Part shown: positions 55,208 through 64,000 of the stretch, one piece after another
How positions within the stretch are numbered: position 1 is the first letter of the stretch
Layout: each line of letters begins with the position of its first letter
NCBI RefSeq assembly: GCF_021117405.1
Contig: NZ_CP088251.1
Coordinates: forward strand, 2,046,001 to 2,110,000
Length of the DNA: 64,000 nucleotides
Direction of reading: 5' to 3'
Origin: Frateuria edaphi
GTDB taxonomy: Bacteria > Pseudomonadota > Gammaproteobacteria > Xanthomonadales > Rhodanobacteraceae
Position numbers and translations under genes: made by a program
The notes under the pieces: generated by a model
The model's database searches: none
Seen by the model: only the letters and a program-made list of their open reading frames with translations
Told to the model about the DNA's origin: nothing

Positions 55208-56647
55208 TCAGCCCGCGAAGGCCGAGCGGCACCAGCCCAGTAGCGGCCCCCAGTACAAGCCCAGCGCCAGCAGCACCAGCGCATTGAGCGACAGCGCGGT
55301 GCGCAGGAATCCATCCGATTGCGGACGCACTTCCAGACCTTCGGCGGGCTTGTCGAAATACATGACCTTGACCACGCGCAAGTAGTAGTACAGGCCAATG
55401 ATCGCGAACACCGCACCGACGATCGCCAGCCACAGCATGCCGGCATCGATCGCCGCCTGCAGCACCAGCAGCTTGGCAAAGAAGCCGAACATCGGTGGCA
55501 CGCCGGCAAGCGAGAACATGGCCAGCATCATCAGGAATGCCATCCACGGCGAGCGCTGGTTGAGGCCCTTGAAGTCATCGATTTCCTCGCACTCGAAACC
55601 AGCCCGCGCCAGCGCCAGGATCACGCCGAAGGCGGCGGTGCTCATCAGCGCGTAGCAGATGGCGTAGAACATCGCGGCCGCGTAACCCTCGGGACCCGCA
55701 TTGACCAGGCCAAGCAGCAGGAAGCCCATGTGCGAGATGGTCGAATAGGCCAGCAGGCGCTTGAGGTTGGTCTGCACGATCGCGACCAGGTTGCCGATCG
55801 CCAGCGATGCGACCGCCAGCACCGCCAGCATCAACTGCCACTGCCCCGCCAGTCCGCCCATGCCCGATTCGAGCAGACGATAGGCCATGCCGAACGCGGC
55901 GATCTTGGAGGTCGATGCGACAAACGTGGTGACTGCCGTGGGAGCACCCTGGTAGACGTCCGGAATCCACATGTGGAACGGCGCCACGCCCAGCTTGAAG
56001 CTGATCCCGACGATCATGAAGATCAGCCCGAACACCATCAGGTTGGACATGCCCGCCTGCACCACTGCGCCGTGCAGCTGCGCGAGCGCCAGCGTGCCGG
56101 TGGCGCCATAGACCATCGACATGCCGTACAGCAGCATGCCCGAGGAAAGCGCGCCCAGCACGAAGTACTTCATCGCCGCCTCGGACGACAGCGGCGAATC
56201 GCGGTTCAGCGCCACCAGCCCGTACGAGCACAGCGTCAGCAGCTCGAGGCCCAGGTACACCATCACCAGGTTGCCGGCCGAGACCAGCAGCATGGCGCCG
56301 ATGGTGGCGAAGATCATCAGCGTGTAGAACTCGCCCTGGAACAGCTTGCGGTCCACCAGGTACGGGCGAGAGAAGACGAAGATCAGGCCGGTGCACAGCA
56401 GTGCGAAGACCTTGAGGATCTCTGCGGCCTGGTCGCGCACGAACATGCCGCCGAAGGCGGTCACCGTCACGTCCGGCTGGCCGGCCACCACGAGGTAGAT
56501 GCCGACCAGCACCACCAGAATGGACACCCAGTGCAGGATGTTCCTCTGCTCCGGCTTCATCCAGGCGTCCAGCAGCAACAGGAGGCACGCCGCCGACACC
56601 AGATAGAACTCCGGCAGCATGATCATGATGTCGTTGAGATTGGGCAT
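55208..56647 (-). CDS. nuoN: NADH-quinone oxidoreductase subunit N
   Basis: An antiporter-like membrane subunit of respiratory complex I that takes part in proton pumping. The 479-residue protein has about 14 hydrophobic helices. The conserved Lys-containing helix region around FKLGVAPFHMWIPDVYQGAP and the LLAYSTISHMGFLLLG stretch are typical of NuoN. The start is the ATG at 56647 (MPNLNDIMIMLPEF). It is last of the operon read leftwards, 16 bp after nuoM. Confidence 0.96.
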   Translation of the reverse strand: MPNLNDIMIMLPEFYLVSAACLLLLLDAWMKPEQRNILHWVSILVVLVGIYLVVAGQPDVTVTAFGGMFVRDQAAEILKVFALLCTGLIFVFSRPYLVDRKLFQGEFYTLMIFATIGAMLLVSAGNLVMVYLGLELLTLCSYGLVALNRDSPLSSEAAMKYFVLGALSSGMLLYGMSMVYGATGTLALAQLHGAVVQAGMSNLMVFGLIFMIVGISFKLGVAPFHMWIPDVYQGAPTAVTTFVASTSKIAAFGMAYRLLESGMGGLAGQWQLMLAVLAVASLAIGNLVAIVQTNLKRLLAYSTISHMGFLLLGLVNAGPEGYAAAMFYAICYALMSTAAFGVILALARAGFECEEIDDFKGLNQRSPWMAFLMMLAMFSLAGVPPMFGFFAKLLVLQAAIDAGMLWLAIVGAVFAIIGLYYYLRVVKVMYFDKPAEGLEVRPQSDGFLRTALSLNALVLLALGLYWGPLLGWCRSAFAG

Positions 56648-56663
56648 TGGCGTGTAATTCCGC

Positions 56664-58172
56664 TTAGATCTTGTGAACGGCGAGCTGCTGCACCAACTGG
56701 GACACCGAGGCGTCCATCAGGTGGATCAGCGGCTGCGGCCAGATGCCCAGCGCCAGTACGGCGAGTGCGAAGGCGGCCAGCACGAACGTTTCGCGTCCGT
56801 TGATTTCCTTCATCTCGCGCACGTGCGGGTTGGTGATGTCGCCCCACAGCACACGCTTGACCATCCACAGCGTGTACGCCGCGCCGATGATCAGGGTGAA
56901 GGCGGCGAACAGCGCGATCCACGGGTTGGCCGCGAAGCTGGCCAGCACCACCATGAATTCGCCGACGAAACCGCTGGTGCCCGGCAGGCCGGAGTTGGCC
57001 ATGGCGAAGAACACGTAGAAGAATCCGAACCACGGCATCACGTTGATCACGCCGCCGTAGTCCTTGATCAGTCGCGTATGCATGCGGTCGTACATGACAC
57101 CGATGCAGGAGAACATCGCGCCGGACACGAACCCGTGCGAAATCATCTGCACCATCGCACCCTGCATGCCGAGCTTGGCCGCGTCCAGGTTGTTGGCATC
57201 GCGTACCAGCATGAAGGCGATGAAGATGCCCAGTGTCACGAAGCCCATGTGCGCCACGGACGAATACGCCACCAGCTTCTTCATGTCCTCCTGCACCAGC
57301 GCCACGTAGCCGATGTAGACCACCGCGATCAGGCTGAGCACGATGATCAGCCAGGCGAAATGCTCGGACGCGTCCGGCACGATCGGCAGCGAGAAGCGCA
57401 GGAAACCGTATCCGCCGATCTTCAGCATCACTGCGGCCAGCACCACCGAACCGCCAGTCGGCGCCTCCACGTGGGCATCCGGCAACCAGGTGTGCACCGG
57501 CACCATCGGGACCTTCACCGCGAAGGCGATCAGGAAGGCGAAGAACAGCCAGGTCTGCTCCTTCATCGTCAGGGGCAGCGCGGCCAGCGTGTGCAGATCG
57601 AAGGTTCCCGCCTTCAGGTACAGGTAGATCAGCCCGATCAGCATGAAGATCGAGCCGAGGAAGGTATAGATGAAGAACTTCAGTGTGGCGTAGACGCGCC
57701 GCGGGCCACCCCAGATGCCGATCAGGATGAACATCGGGATGAGCATCGCCTCGAAGAACACGTAGAACAGCAACGCGTCGGTGGCGCAGAACACGCCGAT
57801 CATCAGGCCCTCGAGCACCAGCATGGCGGCCATGTACTGGTGCGGCTTGTCCTGGATCACCTCCCAGGCGCCCACGATCACCAGGATCGTGACGAAGCTG
57901 GTGAGCAGGATCAGCGCTACCGAGATGCCATCCACGGCCAGGCCATAGTGCACGCCGAGCGAAGCAATCCAGACGTGGCTTTCCACCAGCTGCATGGCGC
58001 TATCGGCCGGGGCGTAGCCGGTCAGCAGGAACAGGCTGGCCACGAAGGTCAGCACCGCTACCAGCAGCGAGATCCAGCGGGCCAGGCCCGGGCGGCCGCT
58101 GCCGGCCAGCAGCACCGGGATGGCGCCGACGATGGGGAGCCAGATCAGCAGGCTGAGCAAGTGATTGAACAT
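56664..58172 (-). CDS. nuoM: NADH-quinone oxidoreductase subunit M
   Basis: A 502-residue antiporter-like subunit of complex I with about 14 helices. Diagnostic stretches are YGLAVDGISVALILLTSF, the conserved Glu in FFEAMLIPMFILIG, KVPMVPVHTWLPDAHVEAPT and VAYSSVAHMGFVTLG. The start is the ATG at 58172, 13 bp after nuoL. It lies between nuoL and nuoN in the standard order and looks complete. Confidence 0.97.
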   Translation of the reverse strand: MFNHLLSLLIWLPIVGAIPVLLAGSGRPGLARWISLLVAVLTFVASLFLLTGYAPADSAMQLVESHVWIASLGVHYGLAVDGISVALILLTSFVTILVIVGAWEVIQDKPHQYMAAMLVLEGLMIGVFCATDALLFYVFFEAMLIPMFILIGIWGGPRRVYATLKFFIYTFLGSIFMLIGLIYLYLKAGTFDLHTLAALPLTMKEQTWLFFAFLIAFAVKVPMVPVHTWLPDAHVEAPTGGSVVLAAVMLKIGGYGFLRFSLPIVPDASEHFAWLIIVLSLIAVVYIGYVALVQEDMKKLVAYSSVAHMGFVTLGIFIAFMLVRDANNLDAAKLGMQGAMVQMISHGFVSGAMFSCIGVMYDRMHTRLIKDYGGVINVMPWFGFFYVFFAMANSGLPGTSGFVGEFMVVLASFAANPWIALFAAFTLIIGAAYTLWMVKRVLWGDITNPHVREMKEINGRETFVLAAFALAVLALGIWPQPLIHLMDASVSQLVQQLAVHKI

Positions 58173-58185
58173 GGAGCGTGCTTCC

Positions 58186-60285
58186 TTATTGCCCGATCTG
58201 CCCGGACCCGAAGACCCAGAACCCGCCCAGCAGCAGGATCAGGCCGAGAATCATCGCGAAGGCGTAGTGGTAGAGGTAGCCGGACTGCAGGCGACGCACG
58301 CCGGCGGCGATGCGCTGCACCAGACCGGCCGAGCCGTTGACCATCGCGCCGTCGATCACCGCCGCGTCGCCGGCCTTCCAGAACAGCCGGCCGAGCGCAA
58401 CGCCGCCGCGCGCGAAGATGGCGAAGTAGACGTCGTCAACCCAGTACTTGCGGTCCAGCACCGTCCACAGCGGCTTGAGCGCGCTCTTGATCCTGCCCGC
58501 CATGGCCGGGTTGAACAGGTAGATGTAGGTGGTGATCACGAAGGCCAGTGCCACCAGAGCGAACGGCCAGCTGGCGAACCCATGCAGTGCCATGGCCACG
58601 GCGCCGTGGAACTCGTTGCCGAGCTCGCCCAGCACATTGTTGGCCTCCTCCACATGGACCGCCTGCCCGAACCAGTCACCGAACAGCATCGGCCCGATCG
58701 TGAAGAAGCCCACCAACAGCGAAGGGATCGCCAGCAGCACCAACGGCAGCGTCACCACCCAGGGCGATTCGTGCGGTGCATGCTCCAGCTCGCCCGGCTT
58801 GTGCCCGTGGTGCGGATCGTCCGAAGGTGCGTGGTGTTCGTCCACGTGGGCGTCGTGCCCGTGCGCGTCATGATGGACGGCCTCAGGCGCGTGGCCATGA
58901 TGGCCCACCACCACGAAACGCTCCTTGCCGTGGAAGGTCAGGTACATCTGCCGGAAGGTGTACAACGCCGTGACGAACGCACCGGCCAGCACGCAAACGT
59001 AGGCGTAGCCCGAACCCCAGCGATGCGACTCGCCGACCGCCTCGATGATCGCATCCTTCGAGTAGAAGCCCGAGGTGAACGGGATCGCCACCAGCGCCAG
59101 CGAACCGATCCACATCGTGATCCAGGTGATCGGCATGTACTTGCGCAGGCCACCCATGTAGCGCATGTCCTGCTCGTGGTGCATGGCGATGATCACTGAG
59201 CCCGCGCCCAGGAACAGCAGCGCCTTGAAGAACGCGTGGGTCATCAGGTGGAACACCGCGCCGGCATAGGCCGACACGCCAAGAGCCACGGTCATGTAGC
59301 CCAGCTGCGAGAGCGTCGAGTAGGCGACCACGCGCTTGATGTCGTTCTGCACGATGCCGATCAGGCCGGTGAAGAGCGCACCGGTGGCGCCGATGACCAT
59401 CACGAAGCTGAGCGCGCCTTCGGACAATTCGAAGAACGGCGACATGCGGGCGACCATGAAGATGCCCGCAGTCACCATCGTCGCCGCGTGGATCAGTGCG
59501 GAGATCGGGGTCGGGCCTTCCATCGAGTCGGGCAGCCATACGTGCAGCGGCACCTGGGCGGACTTGCCCATCGCGCCCACGAACAGCAGCACGCAGATGA
59601 CCGTGGCCGCGTCCCAATGGATGTTGGCAGTCAACGCCAGCGACTTGCCGATCAAGCTGGGCGCACCGGCAAACGCAGTGGCGTAGTCCAGCGTGTTCAA
59701 AAAGTACAGCACCGCGGCAATGCCGAGCAGGAAGCCGAAGTCGCCCACGCGGTTGACCAGGAACGCCTTGAGGTTGGCGAAGATCGCGGTCGGGCGCTTG
59801 TACCAGAAGCCGATCAGCAGGTAGGACACCAGGCCCACGCCTTCCCAGCCGAAGAACAGCTGCATGAAGTTGTTGCTCATCACGAGCATCAACATCGCGA
59901 AGGTGAACAGCGAGATGTAGCTGAAGAAGCGCTGGTAACCCGGGTCGTCGGCCATGTAGCCAATGGTGTAGACGTGCACCAGCAGCGAGACGAAGGTCAC
60001 CACCACCATCATCATGACGGTAAGGCGGTCGACCAGGAAGCCGACGCTGACGTGCAGGCGGCCGATCTCGAACCAGGTGTAGATGTCCTGGTTGTAGGCC
60101 GGCGCGCCACCCGCGGTGAGCTGGTAGAGCACGTAGAACGACAGCGCGCAGGAAACCAGCAGGCCGAGGATGGTCACGCTGTGCGCACCCACGCGGCCGA
60201 TCTGCTTGCCGAGGAAGCCTGCGAGCAGGCAGCCGATGAGCGGAGCCAGCGCGATGGTCAGCAGGATGGAGGTCGAAAGTTGCAT
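58186..60285 (-). CDS. nuoL: NADH-quinone oxidoreductase subunit L
   Basis: The largest antiporter-like subunit of complex I, 699 residues with about 16 helices and the long lateral helix near the C-terminus. GWEGVGLVSYLLIGFWY, KSAQVPLHVWLPDSMEGPTPISALIHAATMV and VAYSTLSQLGYM are conserved. A His-rich hydrophilic loop (about 475-505, with HGHAPEAVHHDAHGHDAHVDEHH-type composition) lies between late helices; such loops are variable in NuoL and may bind metal. The start is the ATG at 60285, 4 bp after nuoK. Confidence 0.97.
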   Translation of the reverse strand: MQLSTSILLTIALAPLIGCLLAGFLGKQIGRVGAHSVTILGLLVSCALSFYVLYQLTAGGAPAYNQDIYTWFEIGRLHVSVGFLVDRLTVMMMVVVTFVSLLVHVYTIGYMADDPGYQRFFSYISLFTFAMLMLVMSNNFMQLFFGWEGVGLVSYLLIGFWYKRPTAIFANLKAFLVNRVGDFGFLLGIAAVLYFLNTLDYATAFAGAPSLIGKSLALTANIHWDAATVICVLLFVGAMGKSAQVPLHVWLPDSMEGPTPISALIHAATMVTAGIFMVARMSPFFELSEGALSFVMVIGATGALFTGLIGIVQNDIKRVVAYSTLSQLGYMTVALGVSAYAGAVFHLMTHAFFKALLFLGAGSVIIAMHHEQDMRYMGGLRKYMPITWITMWIGSLALVAIPFTSGFYSKDAIIEAVGESHRWGSGYAYVCVLAGAFVTALYTFRQMYLTFHGKERFVVVGHHGHAPEAVHHDAHGHDAHVDEHHAPSDDPHHGHKPGELEHAPHESPWVVTLPLVLLAIPSLLVGFFTIGPMLFGDWFGQAVHVEEANNVLGELGNEFHGAVAMALHGFASWPFALVALAFVITTYIYLFNPAMAGRIKSALKPLWTVLDRKYWVDDVYFAIFARGGVALGRLFWKAGDAAVIDGAMVNGSAGLVQRIAAGVRRLQSGYLYHYAFAMILGLILLLGGFWVFGSGQIGQ

Positions 60286-60289
60286 CGGC

Positions 60290-60595
60290 TCAGCCCTTCA
60301 TCGAGTCGATTTCGGCGACGTTGACCGTGCTGCGGTTGCGGAACAGCAGCACCAGGATCGCCAGGCCGATCGCGGACTCGGCCGCCGCGACGGTGAGGAT
60401 GAAGAACACGAACACCTGGCCGGATACGTCGCCCAGGAAGCGCGAGAACGCCACGAAGTTCATGTTCACTGCAAGCAGCATCAGCTCGATCGCCATCAGC
60501 AGCACGATGACGTTCTTGCGGTTGATGAAAAGACCTGCGACGGCGATGCAGAACAGCACCGCGCCGAGCACGATGAAATGCGACAGCGTGATCAT
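60290..60595 (-). CDS. nuoK: NADH-quinone oxidoreductase subunit K
   Basis: A 101-residue three-helix complex I subunit. The middle helix carries the conserved Glu of [14 protein letters not shown], and a second Glu lies in the [17 protein letters not shown] helix; both belong to the proton path. The ATG at 60595 overlaps the nuoJ stop by four bases, so translation is coupled. Confidence 0.97.
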   Translation of the reverse strand: MITLSHFIVLGAVLFCIAVAGLFINRKNVIVLLMAIELMLLAVNMNFVAFSRFLGDVSGQVFVFFILTVAAAESAIGLAILVLLFRNRSTVNVAEIDSMKG

Positions 60596-61239
60596 TGCAG
60601 CGGCTCCTGCGAAGCGGTCGGTTCATCCGGGCGCGAAGGCGCCATCTTGACCACGCGGATGCGGTCGCGCGGGTTGACGCGCACCTGCTCGCTGGCCGAC
60701 TCGTGCCGCTTGTCGCCCCGATGGCGCAGGGTCAGCGCGACCGCCACGACCACGCCCACGGTCAGGATCAGCGCGGCGATCTCGAACGGCAACAGGTAAG
60801 TCGTGTACAGCGCCCCGCCCAGCCAGGCGGTATTGGACAGGCCCATGGCCGCGGCCGGATCGGCGCCCATCACGTGCGCGTGCATGGCGCGCACGCCGAT
60901 CAACGCGAGCATCTCGCCGAGCATGACCAACGCCACGATGATGCCGACCGGCAGGTAGCGGATGAAGCCCTCGCGGACCTGTTCCATCTTGATGTCGAGC
61001 ATCATTACCACGAACAGGAACAGCACCATCACCGCGCCCACATAGACCACGATCAGCGCGATGGCCAGGAACTCGGCCTCGGCCAGCAGCCAGATGCAGG
61101 CGGTGCTGAAGAAGGCCAGGACCAGCGAGAGCACCGCGTGCACCGAGTTCTTCACCGTGATCACCGCCAGGGCGGCGGCCACGGTCACCGCGGCGAATCC
61201 GTAGAAGCAGATCAATTGCAGAAGGTTGGTATCGATCAT
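60592..61239 (-). CDS. nuoJ: NADH-quinone oxidoreductase subunit J
   Basis: A 215-residue membrane subunit of complex I with five helices followed by a polar C-terminal tail of about 45 residues. The conserved block is [26 protein letters not shown], containing the TM3 pi-bulge helix involved in coupling. The tail ([15 protein letters not shown] and beyond) is longer than in E. coli and weakly conserved. The start is the ATG at 61239. It lies between nuoI and nuoK. Confidence 0.95.
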   Translation of the reverse strand: MIDTNLLQLICFYGFAAVTVAAALAVITVKNSVHAVLSLVLAFFSTACIWLLAEAEFLAIALIVVYVGAVMVLFLFVVMMLDIKMEQVREGFIRYLPVGIIVALVMLGEMLALIGVRAMHAHVMGADPAAAMGLSNTAWLGGALYTTYLLPFEIAALILTVGVVVAVALTLRHRGDKRHESASEQVRVNPRDRIRVVKMAPSRPDEPTASQEPLQ

Positions 61240-61251
61240 GTCGGTGGCCCT

Positions 61252-61743
61252 TTAGCGGTACGCCGCGTCTTGCGCGCGGGCCGCGGCGATCTCCGGCTCG
61301 AAGCGGTCGCCGATGGCGAGCAGCTGCGCCTTGGTCACCACGTTCTGGCCACGCTGCTCGAAGTGGTATTCCATCACCGAGGTCTCGACGATCGAGTCGA
61401 CCGGGCAGCTCTCCTCGCAGAAGCCGCAGAAGATGCACTTGAACAGGTCGATGTCGTAGCGCGTGGTGCGGCGCTGGCCATCGCCCTCGCGCGGAGCGGA
61501 GTCGATGGTGATCGCCAGCGCCGGGCACACCGCCTCGCACAGCTTGCAGGCGATGCAGCGCTCCTCGCCGTTCGGATACCGGCGCAGCGCATGCAGGCCG
61601 CGGAAGCGGTTCGACCGCGGAATGTGCTCCATCGGGAAGCGCACGGTGTACTTGGGCTTGAACATGTAGCGCAAGGTCAGCGCCATGCCCTTGAGCAGCT
61701 CGATGAGCAGCAGGCTTTTGAAGTAGTCGGTAATGCGGTTCAT
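61252..61743 (-). CDS. nuoI: NADH-quinone oxidoreductase subunit I
   Basis: A peripheral-arm ferredoxin-like subunit, 163 residues, carrying two 4Fe-4S clusters (N6a, N6b) with motifs [12 protein letters not shown] and [12 protein letters not shown]. An amphipathic N-terminus ([25 protein letters not shown]) touches the membrane. The start at the ATG at 61743 is typical; the open frame continues upstream into nuoH without meaning. The gene is in standard nuo order. Confidence 0.97.
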   Translation of the reverse strand: MNRITDYFKSLLLIELLKGMALTLRYMFKPKYTVRFPMEHIPRSNRFRGLHALRRYPNGEERCIACKLCEAVCPALAITIDSAPREGDGQRRTTRYDIDLFKCIFCGFCEESCPVDSIVETSVMEYHFEQRGQNVVTKAQLLAIGDRFEPEIAAARAQDAAYR

Positions 61744-61751
61744 GAGTTGCC

Positions 61752-62804
61752 TTAGGCCCCCGTGCCGGCGATGACCCAGCCGAAATACTTCATGCAGCCG
61801 GCCACGAGGACCCATACGATCGTGATGGGAATGAACACCTTCCAGCCCAGCCGCATGATCTGGTCGTAGCGGTAGCGCGGGAACGTCGCGCGGAACCACA
61901 GGAACAGGAAGGACATCAGGAAGGCCTTGATCAGCAGCCAGATGATGCTGCCGGTCCAGATCCAGTTGACCCAGGGCGAGACGTCCGCGGTGATCCAGCC
62001 CTGCACCGGACTCAGCCAGCCGCCGAGGAAGAAGATCGAGGCGAGGAAACTCACCAGGATCATGTTGGCGTACTCGGCCAGGAAGAAGATCGCGAAGGCC
62101 GAGCCGGAATACTCCACGTGGAAACCGGCGACGATTTCCGATTCACCCTCGGCCACGTCGAACGGCGCGCGGTTGGTCTCGGCCACGCCGGAGATGAAGT
62201 AGACGATGAACACCGGCAGCAACGGCAGCCAGAACCAGTCGAGGAAGCCCTTCCCGCCAACCTGCGCATGCACGATGTCGGTCAGATTCAGCGAGCCGGC
62301 CAGCACCAGCACGCAGACCAGCGACAGGCCCATGGCGAGCTCATAGGAGATCACCTGCGCGGCCGAGCGCATGGCGCCGAGCAGCGCATAGCGCGAGTTC
62401 GATGCCCAGCCGGCCAGGATGATGCCGTACACGCCCAGCGAGGTCATCGCCAGCAGGTACAGCAGGCCTGCATTGACGTTGGCCAGCACCATCCTGTCGT
62501 CGAACGGCACCACCGCCCACGCCGCGAACGCCGGCACGAGCGCCAGCAGCGGCGCGATGTAGTACAGGAAGCGGTTGGCGCTGGAAGGAAGGATCACTTC
62601 CTTGATCAGCAGCTTGACCACGTCCGCAAAAGCCTGCAGGACGCCCCAGGGGCCGATCTTGTTCGGCCCCATGCGTACGTGCATCCAGCCGATGACCTTG
62701 CGTTCCCAGTACACGAACATGGCCACCGCCAGGATCAGCGGCACCGCGATGCACAGGATGTAGACGACCGGCCAGACCAGCTCGTTGAGGAGTTGTTCGC
62801 CCAT
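61752..62804 (-). CDS. nuoH: NADH-quinone oxidoreductase subunit H
   Basis: A 350-residue membrane subunit next to the quinone site, with eight helices. Conserved stretches are [59 protein letters not shown] and the [19 protein letters not shown]-terminal loop. The start is the ATG at 62804, 3 bp after the nuoG stop. The length is slightly above E. coli. Confidence 0.97.
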   Translation of the reverse strand: MGEQLLNELVWPVVYILCIAVPLILAVAMFVYWERKVIGWMHVRMGPNKIGPWGVLQAFADVVKLLIKEVILPSSANRFLYYIAPLLALVPAFAAWAVVPFDDRMVLANVNAGLLYLLAMTSLGVYGIILAGWASNSRYALLGAMRSAAQVISYELAMGLSLVCVLVLAGSLNLTDIVHAQVGGKGFLDWFWLPLLPVFIVYFISGVAETNRAPFDVAEGESEIVAGFHVEYSGSAFAIFFLAEYANMILVSFLASIFFLGGWLSPVQGWITADVSPWVNWIWTGSIIWLLIKAFLMSFLFLWFRATFPRYRYDQIMRLGWKVFIPITIVWVLVAGCMKYFGWVIAGTGA

Positions 62805-62807
62805 GGG

Positions 62808-64000
62808 TTACGCCTTGCTCAGGGTGATGGCCGCGCCGTACGGCGGCAGCGTGGCGGTCAGGTCGTGCGCGGCCTCGATCCACACGGCGCCATCGGGCAC
62901 GGCGGCGTCGATCGCCACCGGCAGCAGCACATCGGCGACGCGCACCTGCACGCCGGCGGTGAGGCCCTGGTGCATGGCCTCGTTGGCGTTCATGCGCACG
63001 GCGGCCGGGCGGTTGATCGGGTGCGCATTGAGCGCAGTGGCCCGGCGGAGCACGGCGTCGCTGCGATAGATCGGCCAGGTCGCCAGGCGCACAAGGCCGC
63101 CTGCCCCACCCTGGCGCGGTGCCAGGGATGTGCCGTGCGACGGCAACGGACGTTCGGCGATGCCCTCGCGCAGGCCAGCCAGGTCGTCGAACTCGAAGCC
63201 ACCCAACTGCAGCAGGCCGCCCAGGGCGCGCAGCACCTTCCAGCCAGCGCGGGCCTCGCCGGGCGCCTTGGCGCCGGCGATGGCGCTCTGCGCCAGGCCA
63301 TCCACGTTGACCAGCGTGCCGTCGTTTTCCGGCAGCAGCGCGATCGGCAAGAGCACGTTGGCCACTTCGCGCAGCGCCGGGCTGGCGTAGGCACTGAACG
63401 CCACTACCGCCTGCGCGCCGCGCAGCGCCGCCAGCGCCTTGGCGCCATCGGCGAAGTCGTGCGGCGGCTCGACGCCGTAGAGGACGTAACCTTTGCGCGG
63501 CTGGGCAAGCATCGCCTGCGCGTCGAGGCCACCGTTGCCCGGCAGCACGCCGCCCTGCCCCAGTCCGAGCGCATTCGCGCCGACCGGCAGTTCGTTGTAG
63601 CCGGCACTGGTGGCCTGCGCGATGAATCGCGCGATGGCACGCAGCCAGGACGCCTGCGGATGCGTGGCGGCAGCCTCGCCCAGGATCACCACGGCCTTGC
63701 CCCCCTTGAGCACGGCGATCGCATCGCGGTCGCCCTCGTCATGCCGGGCACCGTTGATGGCATCGGCTAGCGCGGCCGGCGCGGCGGCGCCGTCGGCGAC
63801 CGCGGCCTTGGCCAGCGCAAGCAGCGCGTCGACTAGGGCGGCCGGCGATACGATGGCCTCGCCGGCCAGCGCGTAGTTGAAGCCGAAGCGCGCCGGATTG
63901 ACCGCATAGACCTTCGCCCCGCGCTTGACCGCCTGGTGCAGGCGATGGTTGAGCAGCGGCATTTCGTAGCGCAGGTCCGAGCCAACCAACAGCGCGCCCT
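62808..64000 (-). CDS. nuoG: NADH-quinone oxidoreductase subunit G (partial, 5' end outside window)
   Basis: The C-terminal 397 codons of the large iron-sulphur subunit of complex I. What is visible is the molybdopterin-oxidoreductase-like part without its cofactor: LLVGSDLRYEMPLLNHRL at the upstream end, then long Ala/Gly-rich stretches, ATHPQASWLRAIARFIA, LPENDGTLVNVDG (a family block) and a final beta domain. The N-terminal 2Fe-2S/4Fe-4S part lies beyond position 64000. The frame is open to the window edge, so the gene is cut by the window and not by mutation. Confidence 0.93.
   Translation of the reverse strand, partial: GALLVGSDLRYEMPLLNHRLHQAVKRGAKVYAVNPARFGFNYALAGEAIVSPAALVDALLALAKAAVADGAAAPAALADAINGARHDEGDRDAIAVLKGGKAVVILGEAAATHPQASWLRAIARFIAQATSAGYNELPVGANALGLGQGGVLPGNGGLDAQAMLAQPRKGYVLYGVEPPHDFADGAKALAALRGAQAVVAFSAYASPALREVANVLLPIALLPENDGTLVNVDGLAQSAIAGAKAPGEARAGWKVLRALGGLLQLGGFEFDDLAGLREGIAERPLPSHGTSLAPRQGGAGGLVRLATWPIYRSDAVLRRATALNAHPINRPAAVRMNANEAMHQGLTAGVQVRVADVLLPVAIDAAVPDGAVWIEAAHDLTATLPPYGAAITLSKA

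Noticed and set aside
56673-58340. A plus-strand frame of 555 codons opposite nuoM, rich in His, Gln and Glu
   Set aside because: The composition is what results from reading hydrophobic membrane-protein codons backwards; nuoM is intact on the other strand.
62808-64000. nuoG as a short complete gene starting near 63989
   Set aside because: The frame runs to the window edge and the visible part matches only the C-terminal half of NuoG, so the gene is cut by the window.

Overview
The window is a compact stretch of bacterial chromosome, roughly two-thirds G+C by eye, with no rRNA, CRISPR array, insertion sequence, integrase or other sign of mobile DNA. Gene content and order point to a gammaproteobacterium of the Xanthomonadales (Lysobacterales), most like the Rhodanobacteraceae (Dyella, Rhodanobacter, Luteibacter, Frateuria). 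The pointers are the E. coli-like order initiator tRNA-rimP-nusA-infB-rbfA-truB-rpsO-pnp, an aerobic nuo operon, a class III PHA synthase pair, PilH, mtnA close upstream of gyrA, and a cys cluster built on a stand-alone Sat. The placement is an inference from gene content, not a phylogeny.

Layout. 1-2.9 kb: divergent fumC and purB. 3-6.9 kb: two short-chain dehydrogenases opposite a LysR regulator, then a glutathione transferase opposite a one-cysteine HxlR regulator. 7-17.4 kb: sulphur assimilation: cysK-cysG, a CysB-type regulator, the cysJ-cysI-cysH-sat operon, and a TauE-type anion exporter reading away from cysJ. 17.5-20.2 kb: the ribosomal oxygenase RoxA with an overlapping unknown gene, then three small unknown genes (two DUF5985-like membrane proteins and a winged-helix protein). 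20.5-28 kb: two soluble hybrid histidine kinases, the first carrying a very long tandem HAMP array encoded by nine 276-bp repeats. 28.3-34 kb: sucA-sucB-lpdA, the 2-oxoglutarate dehydrogenase complex. 34-39.3 kb: a LOG-family hydrolase, a YhdH-type reductase, PilH, CbpA, Hsp20, a one-Cys peroxiredoxin and DoxX. 39.3-45.5 kb: gyrA, a GtrA-like protein, mtnA, phaC and phaE. 45.7-55.1 kb: the pnp to tRNA-fMet translation and RNA-decay operon, on the minus strand. 55.2-64 kb: nuoN back to nuoG, with nuoG cut by the window end.

Most genes are well-known housekeeping genes. The parts most worth a second look are the poly-HAMP kinase and its surroundings (a divergent DUF5985/winged-helix module, stacked palindromes in the shared intergenic region, and a second soluble hybrid kinase with no output gene in sight). 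Next come a GGACGT/ACGTCC motif recurring at the GST, cysG/cysB and cysJ/tauE promoters, a very stable leader hairpin before rpsO, a terminator-like hairpin inside the predicted gyrA leader, and Ala at GyrA position 83. Coordinates, motifs and inverted repeats were read by eye. Family names come from recognising sequence motifs, not from a database search.
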